Shown in pieces: positions 39,160 through 47,663 of a DNA stretch of 49,888 nt. Each line of letters begins with the position of its first letter. Position 1 is the first letter of the stretch. A program made the translations under genes and the position numbers. Origin of the DNA: Bacillus sp. FJAT-29790 (GTDB taxonomy: Bacteria; Bacillota; Bacilli; Bacillales; Cytobacillaceae); contig NZ_JAHNZZ010000001.1 of the NCBI RefSeq assembly GCF_019039215.1, forward strand, positions 2,388,603 through 2,438,490, in the 5' to 3' direction. A model generated the notes under the pieces. That model had not been told where the DNA came from. It was given only the letters and a program-made list of their open reading frames with translations, and made no database searches.

Positions 39160-41481
39160 TTAAGCAGCTCCATTATATCCGCAAGCTTTGCCATTTTTGT
39201 CATGGCCTTTATGCTTGCCGTTATCATTCTGTTCTTTCTCATGCCCTTTTTTCTTACCGTTGTTATCCGGTTTCGGACAACCGTCATCGTTTACTTCAAC
39301 GCCTTCTAAACTTCTTCCTAAATCTAACTCTACCATTACCGGATCATGGTCACTTGCCCGGCCGTGCTCTTCCATATATAAGGAGTTAATATTAATAATA
39401 TTTGCAAGGGCATTTTCTGCTAAATGGTTTGACACTAAAATATGATCTAGCACCTGAGAGTTTCCTTGATAAATATAAGTAAATCTTTCTTCTGCAGGCA
39501 ATGTTTCGATCATATTAGTTAATTGATCACCTTTCAATGCTTGAAGAGATTGTGAGAATTCAAAATCATTTAAGTCGCCTAATACGACAACATTTGCAAG
39601 AGGGTTTTCTTTATGAACATTTGCAACAAACCCGTTAATTACCTTAGCAATCTCTACTCGCTTAGCGACACTTCCCAATTGAACAGGCTGGTTTCTTCCG
39701 AATGATGGCTCATCACCGAGCTTGGAATTAAAGTGGTTCGCAATCACAATGACATTTTCACCATTGAATTCAAACTGTGCTGCTAATGCTTTGCGCGTTG
39801 ATTCAAAAATCGGATTTAGAGGATCAATTCTTCCCGGATTCACAGTCAATGAACCATTTTTATAATTAACCGACTCAGTTGCACTTCCCTTTGGTGCTTC
39901 TGATAATGAAACACGTTCAGGATTAAAGAGGAAACCTACCCGAATGTTCCCACCCGGTGCACCACCGTCTGCTTTATCTTCAGGGGCGATGTCCGTCCAC
40001 TTGTATACAGGCCCACCTAGTGCGACAATTTCATTAATCAGAGCTTCATAGCTTTCTGAAGCGTCCGTTGTCCCATCGTCAGTTTGGCCGTTATTATCCT
40101 GCACCTCAACAAGACCGATAATATCAGGAGTATTTAAGTTTGTTATAACAGACTGAGCGATTTTTTGCGTTTTAGCTTTACTTGTTTTAGCAGAATAGTT
40201 TTCAATATTATAAGATGCAATTGTTAGCTTCTCTTTTTCAGAGCCTAAGGATGTCACAGCTTTTGTTATTTCTCTTTCCTTTAAAGCCGGCATCGTATCC
40301 TTATCAACTAATACTTTGTAATTACTGAAACTATAACTGAGTACACCCGTTACAAGACCGTTAAATTGATCGCCTGTTTTTGCGATAAAACTGCGATCAT
40401 CAAATAATAAGTGCATTCTTTCGGGGTTCTCATTTTCTGCGGTCAGTAGGATACCGCCTTGTTTCGAATAAACCTTATTCGGCAGCATTTCTGCAATTAC
40501 AGGTACTTCTCCATAATTCTGAGGTCCGACAACAAGCGGGCTATCAAGAGCTATTCTCATCCCTTCCAGGCTTTCATAAAAATCAATTGCGTCTTCCTCA
40601 GGATCAAAAATCGCAAATTGATCATTATCGATAATATCGCTTGGCGGGTAACCATCTTTACCAATTATGATTGGTTCAGGGAGAGGCTGATTTGATTTCA
40701 GCACTTTAATATTTCCATACTGAGCATTAATTTCTGTCATTGTAAGATCTGTAGTCAACTTATCTGCATACCCATCTAAAACCCACTCTTTTACGGTTCC
40801 ATCTACTGCAATTAAATCACCTACTGAAACATTGTGTGCAGGCTTGTATACTAAAATACCTTCTGACGTTTTAGGGTTATCATCTGGCTGTAAATCCTGA
40901 ATAAATACATTTCTAGAATCGACAACTTTTGTTACTACACCTTCTACATTTTTTACATTTTGGTTCTCGTATGGCGAGACATGGCTTTCGCCTTGAATAT
41001 CATGAATACGTAATCCTTCTATTCCTTCAAAAGGATTTTCAACATCCCCTTCAGGGGTGTCATCCGCAAACTTCATTAAAGTTGGATTTTTTAAGCCAGG
41101 AACAGAAAAATAAGCTTCCAGGCTTCCGGTAATAATCACTTTCTTCCCAATAATAAGAGGATTTGTCTTTAAGCCAAATTTCCCCCTGAAATCAGTTGGA
41201 AGCTGCACCGGCAGGATTTTTGCAGGATCTTTTTCATTTGCGTGGTCTGCAATAGCCAAATTTGTATCACCAGCGAACGGGGCATCGAATCGATATGATT
41301 TTGTGGCCGCAGTATAACCTACTATGTAACCCTCTACTGTCGCATTCCCCTGATTATTATCGATTGCCTGCTGAACCGTAATATTTTCACTGGCAGCCTG
41401 TCCGACAAATGGGGCAAGATTTGATAAGATCAAAATCATAACTGTTACAAATGCAATTAGCTGTTTCTGTAAAAGCCTCAT
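39160..41481 (-). CDS. Secreted endonuclease/exonuclease/phosphatase-family nuclease
   Basis: The 773-residue secreted protein has a Sec signal peptide (MRLLQKQLIAFVTVMILILS, cleavage probably after GQA, about residue 30). A DUF6359-like beta domain follows (AIDNNQGNATVEGYIVGYT). Next are OB-fold-like segments (about 150-380; VEGVVTKVVDSRNVFIQD) and a C-terminal EEP nuclease domain (about 420-735). The EEP motifs are IASYNIENYS, IGLVEVQDNNG, VIANHFNSKLGD, VVVLGDLNDF and SDHDPVMVEL, covering the metal and catalytic Asn/Asp/His residues. The tail is rich in K, H, N and D, with no sortase motif seen. GAGGAGG precedes the chosen ATG; an earlier ATG at 41496 contains that RBS. It likely degrades extracellular DNA for nutrient scavenging. 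It sits between ysmA and sdhB, an apparent insertion relative to B. subtilis. Confidence 0.88.
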   Translation of the reverse strand: MRLLQKQLIAFVTVMILILSNLAPFVGQAASENITVQQAIDNNQGNATVEGYIVGYTAATKSYRFDAPFAGDTNLAIADHANEKDPAKILPVQLPTDFRGKFGLKTNPLIIGKKVIITGSLEAYFSVPGLKNPTLMKFADDTPEGDVENPFEGIEGLRIHDIQGESHVSPYENQNVKNVEGVVTKVVDSRNVFIQDLQPDDNPKTSEGILVYKPAHNVSVGDLIAVDGTVKEWVLDGYADKLTTDLTMTEINAQYGNIKVLKSNQPLPEPIIIGKDGYPPSDIIDNDQFAIFDPEEDAIDFYESLEGMRIALDSPLVVGPQNYGEVPVIAEMLPNKVYSKQGGILLTAENENPERMHLLFDDRSFIAKTGDQFNGLVTGVLSYSFSNYKVLVDKDTMPALKEREITKAVTSLGSEKEKLTIASYNIENYSAKTSKAKTQKIAQSVITNLNTPDIIGLVEVQDNNGQTDDGTTDASESYEALINEIVALGGPVYKWTDIAPEDKADGGAPGGNIRVGFLFNPERVSLSEAPKGSATESVNYKNGSLTVNPGRIDPLNPIFESTRKALAAQFEFNGENVIVIANHFNSKLGDEPSFGRNQPVQLGSVAKRVEIAKVINGFVANVHKENPLANVVVLGDLNDFEFSQSLQALKGDQLTNMIETLPAEERFTYIYQGNSQVLDHILVSNHLAENALANIININSLYMEEHGRASDHDPVMVELDLGRSLEGVEVNDDGCPKPDNNGKKKGHEKEQNDNGKHKGHDKNGKACGYNGAA

Positions 41482-41725
41482 TTTTTTCCTCCTCATTTTA
41501 AATTAACCCAATTAAGATCAAATAGTCCTTTTTGATATCTAGTGCACTTAGACAATTGAACTATAACAAGCTTTCGTAAATTTTTGTTTAATTTTGGGCA
41601 TAAATTCTGTAAACGCTTTAAAATGAGAGTTTGGACTTACCGAATTTTTCAAAAAAATAAGTACTATTGTATCTATACATCGAAAAATAGTGACGTTCGA
41701 TCTAAATGCACTTTTTTTCTTGCAC

Positions 41726-41768
41726 AAAAAACCTTCCCTTTCAAACTGAAAGAGAAGGTTTGGTTTTT
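41726..41768 (-). terminator. sdh operon terminator
   Basis: The minus-strand arms AACCTTCTCTTTC and GAAAGGGAAGGTT form a long stem followed by TTTTTTG. It lies a few bases after the sdhB stop. Confidence 0.9.
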
Positions 41769-41772
41769 AATA

Positions 41773-42534
41773 TTATATTTGATCGCTTCCAAAGAAGTTT
41801 TTGAATGCTTGAATTGTTGCATCGCGGTTAACCGCAGCAATGGATGTTGTAATTGGAATCCCTTTTGGACATGATTGAACACAGTTTTGGGAGTTCCCGC
41901 AGCCTTGCATTCCACCATCATCCATGAAAGCATTTAATCGTTCTGCTTTATTCATTTCACCTGTAGGGTGGGCATTGAATAAACGAACTTGGTTAAAGAC
42001 AGCAGGTCCCATAAAGTTTGTTTTGCTATTTACATTCGGACATGCTTCCAGACAAACGCCACAAGTCATACATTTTGATAATTCATATGCCCATTGGCGC
42101 TTCGGTTCAGGCATACGCGGGCCAGGACCTAAATCGTAAGTTCCATCAATCGGGATCCAAGCTTTCACTTTTTTCAATGAATCAAACATCCGGCTGCGGT
42201 CAACTTGAAGATCGCGGACAACTGGAAATGTTCTCATTGGTTCTAGGCGGATTGGCTGCTCTAATTGATCAACGAGAGCCGTACATGATTGACGGGGCTT
42301 TCCGTTAATGACCATAGAACAAGCTCCGCAAACTTCTTCTAGACAGTTCATATCCCAAGTAATCGGGGTAGAATTTTCACCCTTTGCATTTACCGGATTA
42401 CGGCGGATTTCCATTAAAGCGGAAATGACGTTCATATTTGGACGGTAAGCAAGTTCGAATTCTTCCTGATAAGGGGCTGAATCAGGAGTATCTTGTCGGC
42501 TGATGATAAATTTGACTGTTTTATTTTCTGACAT
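41773..42534 (-). CDS. sdhB: Succinate dehydrogenase iron-sulfur subunit
   Basis: SdhB passes electrons from the SdhA flavin to membrane SdhC. The 253-residue protein carries the plant-type [2Fe-2S] motif CLEEVCGACSMVINGKPRQSC and two C-terminal cluster motifs, CMTCGVCLEACP and CGNSQNCVQSCPKG, for [4Fe-4S] and [3Fe-4S] clusters. The start lies three bases after the sdhA stop, with GGGGAG inside the sdhA end as RBS. It is the last gene of sdhCAB. Confidence 0.97.
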   Translation of the reverse strand: MSENKTVKFIISRQDTPDSAPYQEEFELAYRPNMNVISALMEIRRNPVNAKGENSTPITWDMNCLEEVCGACSMVINGKPRQSCTALVDQLEQPIRLEPMRTFPVVRDLQVDRSRMFDSLKKVKAWIPIDGTYDLGPGPRMPEPKRQWAYELSKCMTCGVCLEACPNVNSKTNFMGPAVFNQVRLFNAHPTGEMNKAERLNAFMDDGGMQGCGNSQNCVQSCPKGIPITTSIAAVNRDATIQAFKNFFGSDQI

Positions 42535-42537
42535 CTA

Positions 42538-44301
42538 TTAGTTCTCCCCTTTCTTCTTTTTCGTATAATCGCGTTTACGCGGTGGGATTAAACCTGTGTC
42601 GACTTCTTCATAATGGAAGGCAGGCGCTGAATTCGCATCCACAAACTTCGCCATTGTAGTTTTCAAGAATTCCTCATCATTACGATCAGGGAATTCTGGC
42701 TTATAGTGAGCACCACGGCTTTCATTACGCTTATAGGCACCGATTGTAATCACGCGTGCTAATTGAAGCATATTTTGCAATTGACGGGTAAAAATTGCAC
42801 CCTGATTGCTCCATTTTGCTGTATCGTTGATGTTGATATTTTTATAGCGCTCTAGTAGTTCAACGATTTTTTCATCTGTTTTTAACAATCTGTCATTATG
42901 GCGTACAACGGTTACGTTGTCAGTCATCCATTCGCCAAGCTCTTTATGAATAACATAAGCATTTTCCGTGCCATTAAGAGACATAATTTGATTCCATTTC
43001 TCTTCTTCTTGTTTCACATAGCGATCAAATAGAGAAGATGAGATATCTTCCGCACTCTTTTCAAGTCCGCTTATATATTCGATTGCTTTCGGTCCAGCGA
43101 CCATTCCGCCGTAAATGGCAGATAGCAATGAGTTTGCACCTAGACGGTTTGCACCGTGCTGTGAATAATCACATTCTCCAGCGGCAAACAACCCTGGAAT
43201 ATTCGTCATTTGATCATAATCGACCCATAGTCCGCCCATTGAATAGTGAACGGCAGGGAAGATTTTCATCGGAACTTTACGAGGGTCATCACCCATGAAC
43301 TTCTCATAAATTTCAATGATGCCGCCTAGTTTAATATCAAGTTCTTTTGGATCTTTATGGGAAAGATCTAGGTAAACCATGTTTTCTCCGTTAATTCCTA
43401 ATTTTTGATTGACACATACATCAAAAATTTCCCTTGTTGCAATATCGCGTGGTACAAGGTTTCCATATGCAGGATATTTCTCTTCTAAGAAATACCAAGG
43501 CTTCCCATCTTTATACGTCCATACACGTCCGCCTTCACCGCGAGCTGATTCACTCATTAGACGAAGCTTGTCATCCCCAGGAATGGCTGTCGGGTGAATT
43601 TGAATAAACTCTCCGTTTGCATAGTAAGCACCTTGCTGATACACGATCGATGCCGCTGATCCTGTATTGATCACAGAGTTTGTCGATTTTCCGAAGATAA
43701 TTCCAGGACCGCCTGTTGCCATAATCACCGCGTCACCAGCAAATGATTTGATTTCCATAGATGTTAAGTTTTGAGCAACAACTCCACGACATACACCATC
43801 ATCGTCTACAACCGCTCCCAAAAACTCCCAACCTTCATATTTCGTCACTAAGCCAGCTACTTCATGACGACGAACCTGCTCGTCCAATGCATAGAGAAGC
43901 TGCTGACCAGTAGTTGCACCAGCAAATGCAGTACGGTGGTGCTGTGTACCTCCGAAACGGCGGAAGTCTAGCAATCCTTCAGGAGTACGGTTAAACATTA
44001 CTCCCATACGGTCCAATAAATGGATAATTCCAGGTGCAGCTTCCGTCATTGCTTTTACCGGAGGCTGATTGGCAAGGAAGTCACCGCCATACACGGAGTC
44101 ATCAAAATGCTCCCACGGAGAATCGCCTTCCCCTTTTGTATTTACCGCTCCATTAATACCACCCTGGGCACAAACAGAGTGAGAACGTTTAACCGGCACT
44201 AAAGAAAATAACTCGACCGATGTTCCCGATTCTGCCACTTTAATTGCAGCCATTAAGCCGGCCAGCCCGCCGCCGACAACAATTACCTTACCTTTACCCA
44301 T
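42538..44301 (-). CDS. sdhA: Succinate dehydrogenase flavoprotein subunit
   Basis: SdhA oxidises succinate to fumarate in the TCA cycle. The 587-residue protein has the FAD-binding GGGLAGLMAAIKVAE, the covalent-FAD histidine in KRSHSVCAQGGINGAVN, the substrate loop QIHPTAIPGDD, and AGECDYSQHGANRLGANSLLSA with the C-terminal FAD contacts. The size and sequence type match the menaquinone-dependent Bacillus enzyme. RBS GGGAGTGAGTCACG. Confidence 0.98.
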   Translation of the reverse strand: MGKGKVIVVGGGLAGLMAAIKVAESGTSVELFSLVPVKRSHSVCAQGGINGAVNTKGEGDSPWEHFDDSVYGGDFLANQPPVKAMTEAAPGIIHLLDRMGVMFNRTPEGLLDFRRFGGTQHHRTAFAGATTGQQLLYALDEQVRRHEVAGLVTKYEGWEFLGAVVDDDGVCRGVVAQNLTSMEIKSFAGDAVIMATGGPGIIFGKSTNSVINTGSAASIVYQQGAYYANGEFIQIHPTAIPGDDKLRLMSESARGEGGRVWTYKDGKPWYFLEEKYPAYGNLVPRDIATREIFDVCVNQKLGINGENMVYLDLSHKDPKELDIKLGGIIEIYEKFMGDDPRKVPMKIFPAVHYSMGGLWVDYDQMTNIPGLFAAGECDYSQHGANRLGANSLLSAIYGGMVAGPKAIEYISGLEKSAEDISSSLFDRYVKQEEEKWNQIMSLNGTENAYVIHKELGEWMTDNVTVVRHNDRLLKTDEKIVELLERYKNININDTAKWSNQGAIFTRQLQNMLQLARVITIGAYKRNESRGAHYKPEFPDRNDEEFLKTTMAKFVDANSAPAFHYEEVDTGLIPPRKRDYTKKKKGEN

Positions 44302-44368
44302 CGTGACTCACTCCCTTAATCCTTACTAAGAATCCGAACTTAGTTTCATAGTTTCACAAAAAATCATA

Positions 44369-44977
44369 TTATATAAATGCTACAAGCGCACGAATACCTA
44401 CAATGGATAGCGCGATAAAAACACCGATCGTTACATATGTTGAAATTTGCTGTGAGCGCGGTGTTACAGTAATTCCCCAGCTTACACAGAAAGACCATAG
44501 GCCGTTTGCAAAGTGGAAAATCGTTGAAACGACACCAATTATGTAAAACCAGAACATAAATGGATTGGACAAGATATTCTCCATCATTTGAAAGTTAACA
44601 TCAGCGCCAAATGCAGCTGCTACGCGAGTTTCCCATACATGCCATGTGATAAACACGAGTGTAACAACTCCGGATACACGTTGAAGCACGAACATCCAGT
44701 TACGGAAAAAGCCAAATTTACTCGCATTGTTTTTAGCTGTAAAAGCAATATAAAGGCCATAGATTGCGTGGAACAATAAAGGCAGGAAAATAATAAAAGT
44801 CTCCAGCACCATTCGGAATGGAAGACTTTCCATAAATTTTGCCGCTTTGTTAAATGATTCCTCTCCCCCTGTTGCAAAATGATTCACTACAAGATGCTGA
44901 ACTAAAAATAATCCAACAGGAATAACACCAAGTAATGAATGCAATCTGCGATAAAAAAACTCTCGATTACCCGCCAT
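44369..44977 (-). CDS. sdhC: Succinate dehydrogenase cytochrome b558 subunit
   Basis: This is the membrane anchor that binds two haems and reduces menaquinone. The 202-residue protein has five hydrophobic helices. Candidate haem-ligand histidines are His28 in helix I (LGVIPVGLFLVQHLVVNH), another in FLPLLFHAIYGLY, and others in VFITWHVWETR and TIFHFANGLWS. It is a single-subunit type (no SdhD), as in Bacillus. The ATG follows AAGGGGGGTAAATC. It is first of the sdhCAB operon, with a clear promoter about 140 bases upstream. Confidence 0.97.
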   Translation of the reverse strand: MAGNREFFYRRLHSLLGVIPVGLFLVQHLVVNHFATGGEESFNKAAKFMESLPFRMVLETFIIFLPLLFHAIYGLYIAFTAKNNASKFGFFRNWMFVLQRVSGVVTLVFITWHVWETRVAAAFGADVNFQMMENILSNPFMFWFYIIGVVSTIFHFANGLWSFCVSWGITVTPRSQQISTYVTIGVFIALSIVGIRALVAFI

Positions 44978-45112
44978 GATTTACCCCCCTTAGTTTTTAA
45001 AAAATGATGTACAGGTTTAACTTTCCGATTATACCCCTATGTATGGAATAGTCTCACCTTGACGACATCACGAAAATGTCATTTCATTTTCTTACAATTA
45101 TGTGACATGTCC

Positions 45113-45141
45113 ATTTTACTCCCAACATCATAGAGCGTCAA
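45113..45141 (-). promoter_or_regulatory. sdhCAB promoter
   Basis: TTGACG (45136-45141), a 17-base spacer and TAAAAT (45113-45118) give a good sigma-A promoter. The predicted leader is about 130 nt. The rest of the spacer up to yslB is AT-rich; a TATAAT at about 45335 may serve yslB. Confidence 0.8.
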
Positions 45142-45368
45142 GAATGCGGTTACAGAAATTGTTCGATAAAAATGAAATTTTTAAAATATATTGATATTAT
45201 AATAATGATTGAGTATGTCTTTATTTTTCAAAAAGGGGACAAAAACTCACCATATATTAAAATAGCAAAATTTTCTTCCTGCAAATATTCCCCTTTTTCA
45301 TGATTGAATACCTAAAATCCATCTATATTGTATATAATAGAAGAATAATAGAAAGAGGGGATCAAAGT

Positions 45369-45824
45369 TTGAGTGAAACAGCTTTAGATTTAAGACCAAC
45401 AGAGCTTAAGACCGAATCCGTACCTGCTTTCGGTTATGAACTTATTCGGGAAGTTCTTTTACATGAAATATTAGGCAATGATGCGCCCGACATCTTGTAC
45501 TGGGCTGGAAAAAGGCTAGCCCGCAAATATCCGTTGGAGTCATTTTCCCATACCGTTGAATTTTTCCAACAAGCCGGATGGGGAAACCTCTCACTAAAAA
45601 AAGAATCGGACAAAGAAATGGAATTGGAATTATACAGCCCATTGATAGAGGAACGCTGCCAACAAAACAAGATTTGTACCTTTCAGCTAGAAGCCGGATT
45701 TATCGCCCAGCAAGTCGAGCTTCAAAAAGGAGTCATTTGCGAATCATTCGAACATCCCCGTAAAAAAGGGGGAAAAGTGCAGTTTACAGTTAAGTGGGAT
45801 AAAAAAGACACAACAGCATCTTAA
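45369..45824 (+). CDS. yslB: YslB, DUF2507 family protein
   Basis: This is one of the few plus-strand genes. The 151-residue soluble protein has the family segments FGYELIREVLLHEILGNDAPDILYWAGKRLARKYPLES, FFQQAGWGNL and FQLEAGFIAQQVE. The fold is related to the V4R/DUF2507 group; the function is unknown. I chose the TTG start at 45369-45371, eight bases after AGAGGGG. An upstream in-frame ATG at 45300 overlaps the likely promoter and lacks an RBS. It is divergent from sdhC and convergent with lysC. Confidence 0.87.
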   Translation: MSETALDLRPTELKTESVPAFGYELIREVLLHEILGNDAPDILYWAGKRLARKYPLESFSHTVEFFQQAGWGNLSLKKESDKEMELELYSPLIEERCQQNKICTFQLEAGFIAQQVELQKGVICESFEHPRKKGGKVQFTVKWDKKDTTAS

Positions 45825-45834
45825 AAAACAAGGC

Positions 45835-45873
45835 AAAAAGCTTTCAAAGCACTTCCCTTTTTGAAAGCTTTTT
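45835..45873. terminator. Bidirectional terminator after yslB
   Basis: AAAAAGCTTTCAAA (45835-45848) and its exact complement (45860-45873) form a 14-bp stem with an 11-base loop and T-rich tails on both strands. It can stop yslB and, from the other side, lysC. Confidence 0.85.
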
Positions 45874-46091
45874 GTCATTTTTACCTTTATTCAGCAGAAG
45901 TCTCCCATTTCCATAAGTGGCGAGATGAATGCAATAAGTATCCAATTCAGTGGGGGTTCAACCCCCGGCTGAATAAAGGTAAGCCTCCGGCGGATGCCTC
46001 AGATTATTTAAAGGAATTTATCGAGCAAGCTAAGGTAAAAATCCTGGCGCAAATACGCCAAGGCGAATTTGATTTTACAATTAGGAATTAA
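45861..46091 (+). CDS. Doubtful ORF overlapping a branched inverted-repeat element
   Basis: This is a 76-codon frame whose first possible codon is a TTG inside the yslB terminator, with no RBS. The N-terminal half is encoded by the inverted-repeat element at 45883-45980. The C-terminal part (DASDYLKEFIEQAKVKILAQIRQGEFDFTI) looks protein-like: charged, helical, with plausible codon use. The 3' end overlaps the lysC stop on the opposite strand by 11 bp. It could be the tail of a decayed gene or chance. I do not recognise a family. Confidence 0.25.
   Translation: MKAFCHFYLYSAEVSHFHKWRDECNKYPIQWGFNPRLNKGKPPADASDYLKEFIEQAKVKILAQIRQGEFDFTIRN
45883..45980. repeat. Branched inverted-repeat element
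   Basis: The outer 13-bp perfect stem ACCTTTATTCAGC (45883-45895)/GCTGAATAAAGGT (45968-45980) encloses two hairpins. One has CTC-CCA/TGG-GAG arms (about 45902-45923). The other is GGGGGTTCAACCCCC (45952-45966). Together they would fold as a three-way junction in RNA or a cruciform in single-stranded DNA. It is located between the yslB terminator and lysC. The pattern recalls IS200/IS605-type or REP-type palindromic ends, but no transposase is nearby. Confidence 0.7.
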
Positions 46092-46575
46092 TCGGTATTC
46101 CCGATAGGTTGAAAGCCTTATGCAAGGCTTCAACAGCTTGTAGCATCTTTTCTTGCTCTACCACTGTTGAAACTTTGATTTCAGACGTACTAACCATTTT
46201 TACTGAAATATCGCCTGCGGCTAACACTTCAAACATCTCAGCGGCAACACCTGGGTTTGAGACCATTCCTGAGCCAACAATCGATACTTTCGCAAGACCC
46301 GATTCTGTTTCAATGCGGTCGTAATTTAATTTGTGCTTTCGATCTTCTAGAACCTTAACTGTATCTTCCATGTCTTTATTCTTTATTGAAAATGATAGAT
46401 TTGTTGTGTCTTCAGCTGTCGTGCTTTGAATAATAATATCGACATTTATTTGGCTTTTTGCCAATTCTGAAAATATCACGGAAAGGCCTGTCAAAGAATT
46501 TGGCAAGCCAAGAACCGTCACTCTTGTTATATCATCTTCAAAAGCCACACCACGTACAACTAAATTTTGTTCCAT
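46081..46575 (-). CDS. lysC: Aspartokinase II beta subunit (internal in-frame start)
   Basis: An internal ATG at 46573-46575 (MEQNLVVRGVAF) is preceded by GAGGAGG at eight bases. It would give a 164-residue product consisting of the ACT-domain region. In B. subtilis, lysC is known to yield alpha and beta subunits from such an in-phase internal start, forming an alpha2-beta2 enzyme. The sequence here preserves both the codon and the RBS. Confidence 0.8.
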   Translation of the reverse strand: MEQNLVVRGVAFEDDITRVTVLGLPNSLTGLSVIFSELAKSQINVDIIIQSTTAEDTTNLSFSIKNKDMEDTVKVLEDRKHKLNYDRIETESGLAKVSIVGSGMVSNPGVAAEMFEVLAAGDISVKMVSTSEIKVSTVVEQEKMLQAVEALHKAFNLSGIPINS

Positions 46576-47310
46576 TTTTACTTCCTCCTCAATAATTGTT
46601 CCTGAAACTCTTTCGATACTGGAACGGACTTCTAAGGGAATGTTGAAGTTTTTTGCAAACTCCACTGCTCTTGGATGTAAAACCCCCGCACCTAAATGAG
46701 CAAGCTCAAGCATTTCATCATACGACACCGCCATAAGTTTCCTCGCATCTTTTATATAACGCGGATCAGTCGTAAATACGCCTGTCACATCCGTATAGAT
46801 ATCACATTTATCTGCCTTAAGGGCCGCAGCCAATGCAACAGCTGTTGTATCAGAACCTCCACGGCCTAAAGTAGATATTGCACCTTCCTCTGTTACTCCT
46901 TGGAACCCGGCAACAACAATGATATTGCCTTGACGTAATTCGGTTTCCATCTTTTCCGTATCTATGTCAAGAATTCTTGCGTTTCCATGAACCGATTCTG
47001 TCTTAATTCCTGCCTGCCATCCTGTGAAAGAAACAGCTGGATAGCCCTTTTCAATTAAAGCCATCGCTAATAATGAAATGGTAACCTGTTCTCCTGTCGT
47101 TAAAAGCATGTCCATTTCACGCTTGCTTGGCTGAGCCGAAATTTCCTTTGCTAATCCGACTAGTTGATCTGTTGATTTTCCCATTGCTGAGACAACTACA
47201 ACGACGTCATTACCTCTACCCTTTTCTTCAATTATTCGCTCGGCTACATTTTGTATCCTCGCAACATCGCCAACCGACGTACCACCGAATTTCTGTACAA
47301 TTAATCCCAC
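46081..47310 (-). CDS. lysC: Aspartokinase II, lysine-sensitive (alpha subunit)
   Basis: LysC phosphorylates aspartate, the first step to diaminopimelate, lysine, threonine and methionine. The 409-residue protein has the kinase motif VQKFGGTSVG, SAMGKSTDQL, TTGEQVTISLLA and TLGRGGSDTTA, and two C-terminal ACT domains (RVTVLGLPNSLTGLSVIF; VSIVGSGMVSNPGVAAEMF). The GTG start at 47308-47310 (MGLIVQKF) follows AAGAAGGAAAAACA; an upstream ATG at 47331 has no RBS. The leader holds a lysine riboswitch, so lysine represses it. It converges with yslB. Confidence 0.96.
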   Translation of the reverse strand: MGLIVQKFGGTSVGDVARIQNVAERIIEEKGRGNDVVVVVSAMGKSTDQLVGLAKEISAQPSKREMDMLLTTGEQVTISLLAMALIEKGYPAVSFTGWQAGIKTESVHGNARILDIDTEKMETELRQGNIIVVAGFQGVTEEGAISTLGRGGSDTTAVALAAALKADKCDIYTDVTGVFTTDPRYIKDARKLMAVSYDEMLELAHLGAGVLHPRAVEFAKNFNIPLEVRSSIERVSGTIIEEEVKMEQNLVVRGVAFEDDITRVTVLGLPNSLTGLSVIFSELAKSQINVDIIIQSTTAEDTTNLSFSIKNKDMEDTVKVLEDRKHKLNYDRIETESGLAKVSIVGSGMVSNPGVAAEMFEVLAAGDISVKMVSTSEIKVSTVVEQEKMLQAVEALHKAFNLSGIPINS

Positions 47311-47416
47311 TGTTTTTCCTTCTTTCCTCATATTCGTTTTGTTTAGTTTTTCTCACCTTAATGCAGATTACCCTTAAAAAGATTGCTTCCAACTTGTATT
47401 TGCTTTTTTTAAACTA

Positions 47417-47662
47417 GGCTTTGTTAAACTTGCCTGTTGATTTCCGCTCCAGGATGCTCGTTTTCCGCGGGCCGGGCGGTGAGCCTCATCAAGCACTCAG
47501 CCTATGGGGTCTCACCTGTCCCGCTACTCCCGCATGACATTGAATAAACATCCGTGAATTTACACCCACGAAAAAATATGCATTTTGAGGATCTCGCACC
47601 TTCTACTCCAATCAACTTCATACAAACCTATTTTAAAAACAACAATCATTTAGAAAACAGCC
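47417..47662. repeat. MITE-like repeat, family B/A hybrid (copy B3)
   Basis: The left end, GGCTTTGTTAAACTTGCCTG, is of B type. The right end, TTAGAAAACAGCC, is of A type. The core matches the family, with the same extra block seen in A3. It begins directly beyond the T-run of the lysine-riboswitch terminator and fills most of the interval to lysC. Confidence 0.82.
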
Positions 47663-47663
47663 A

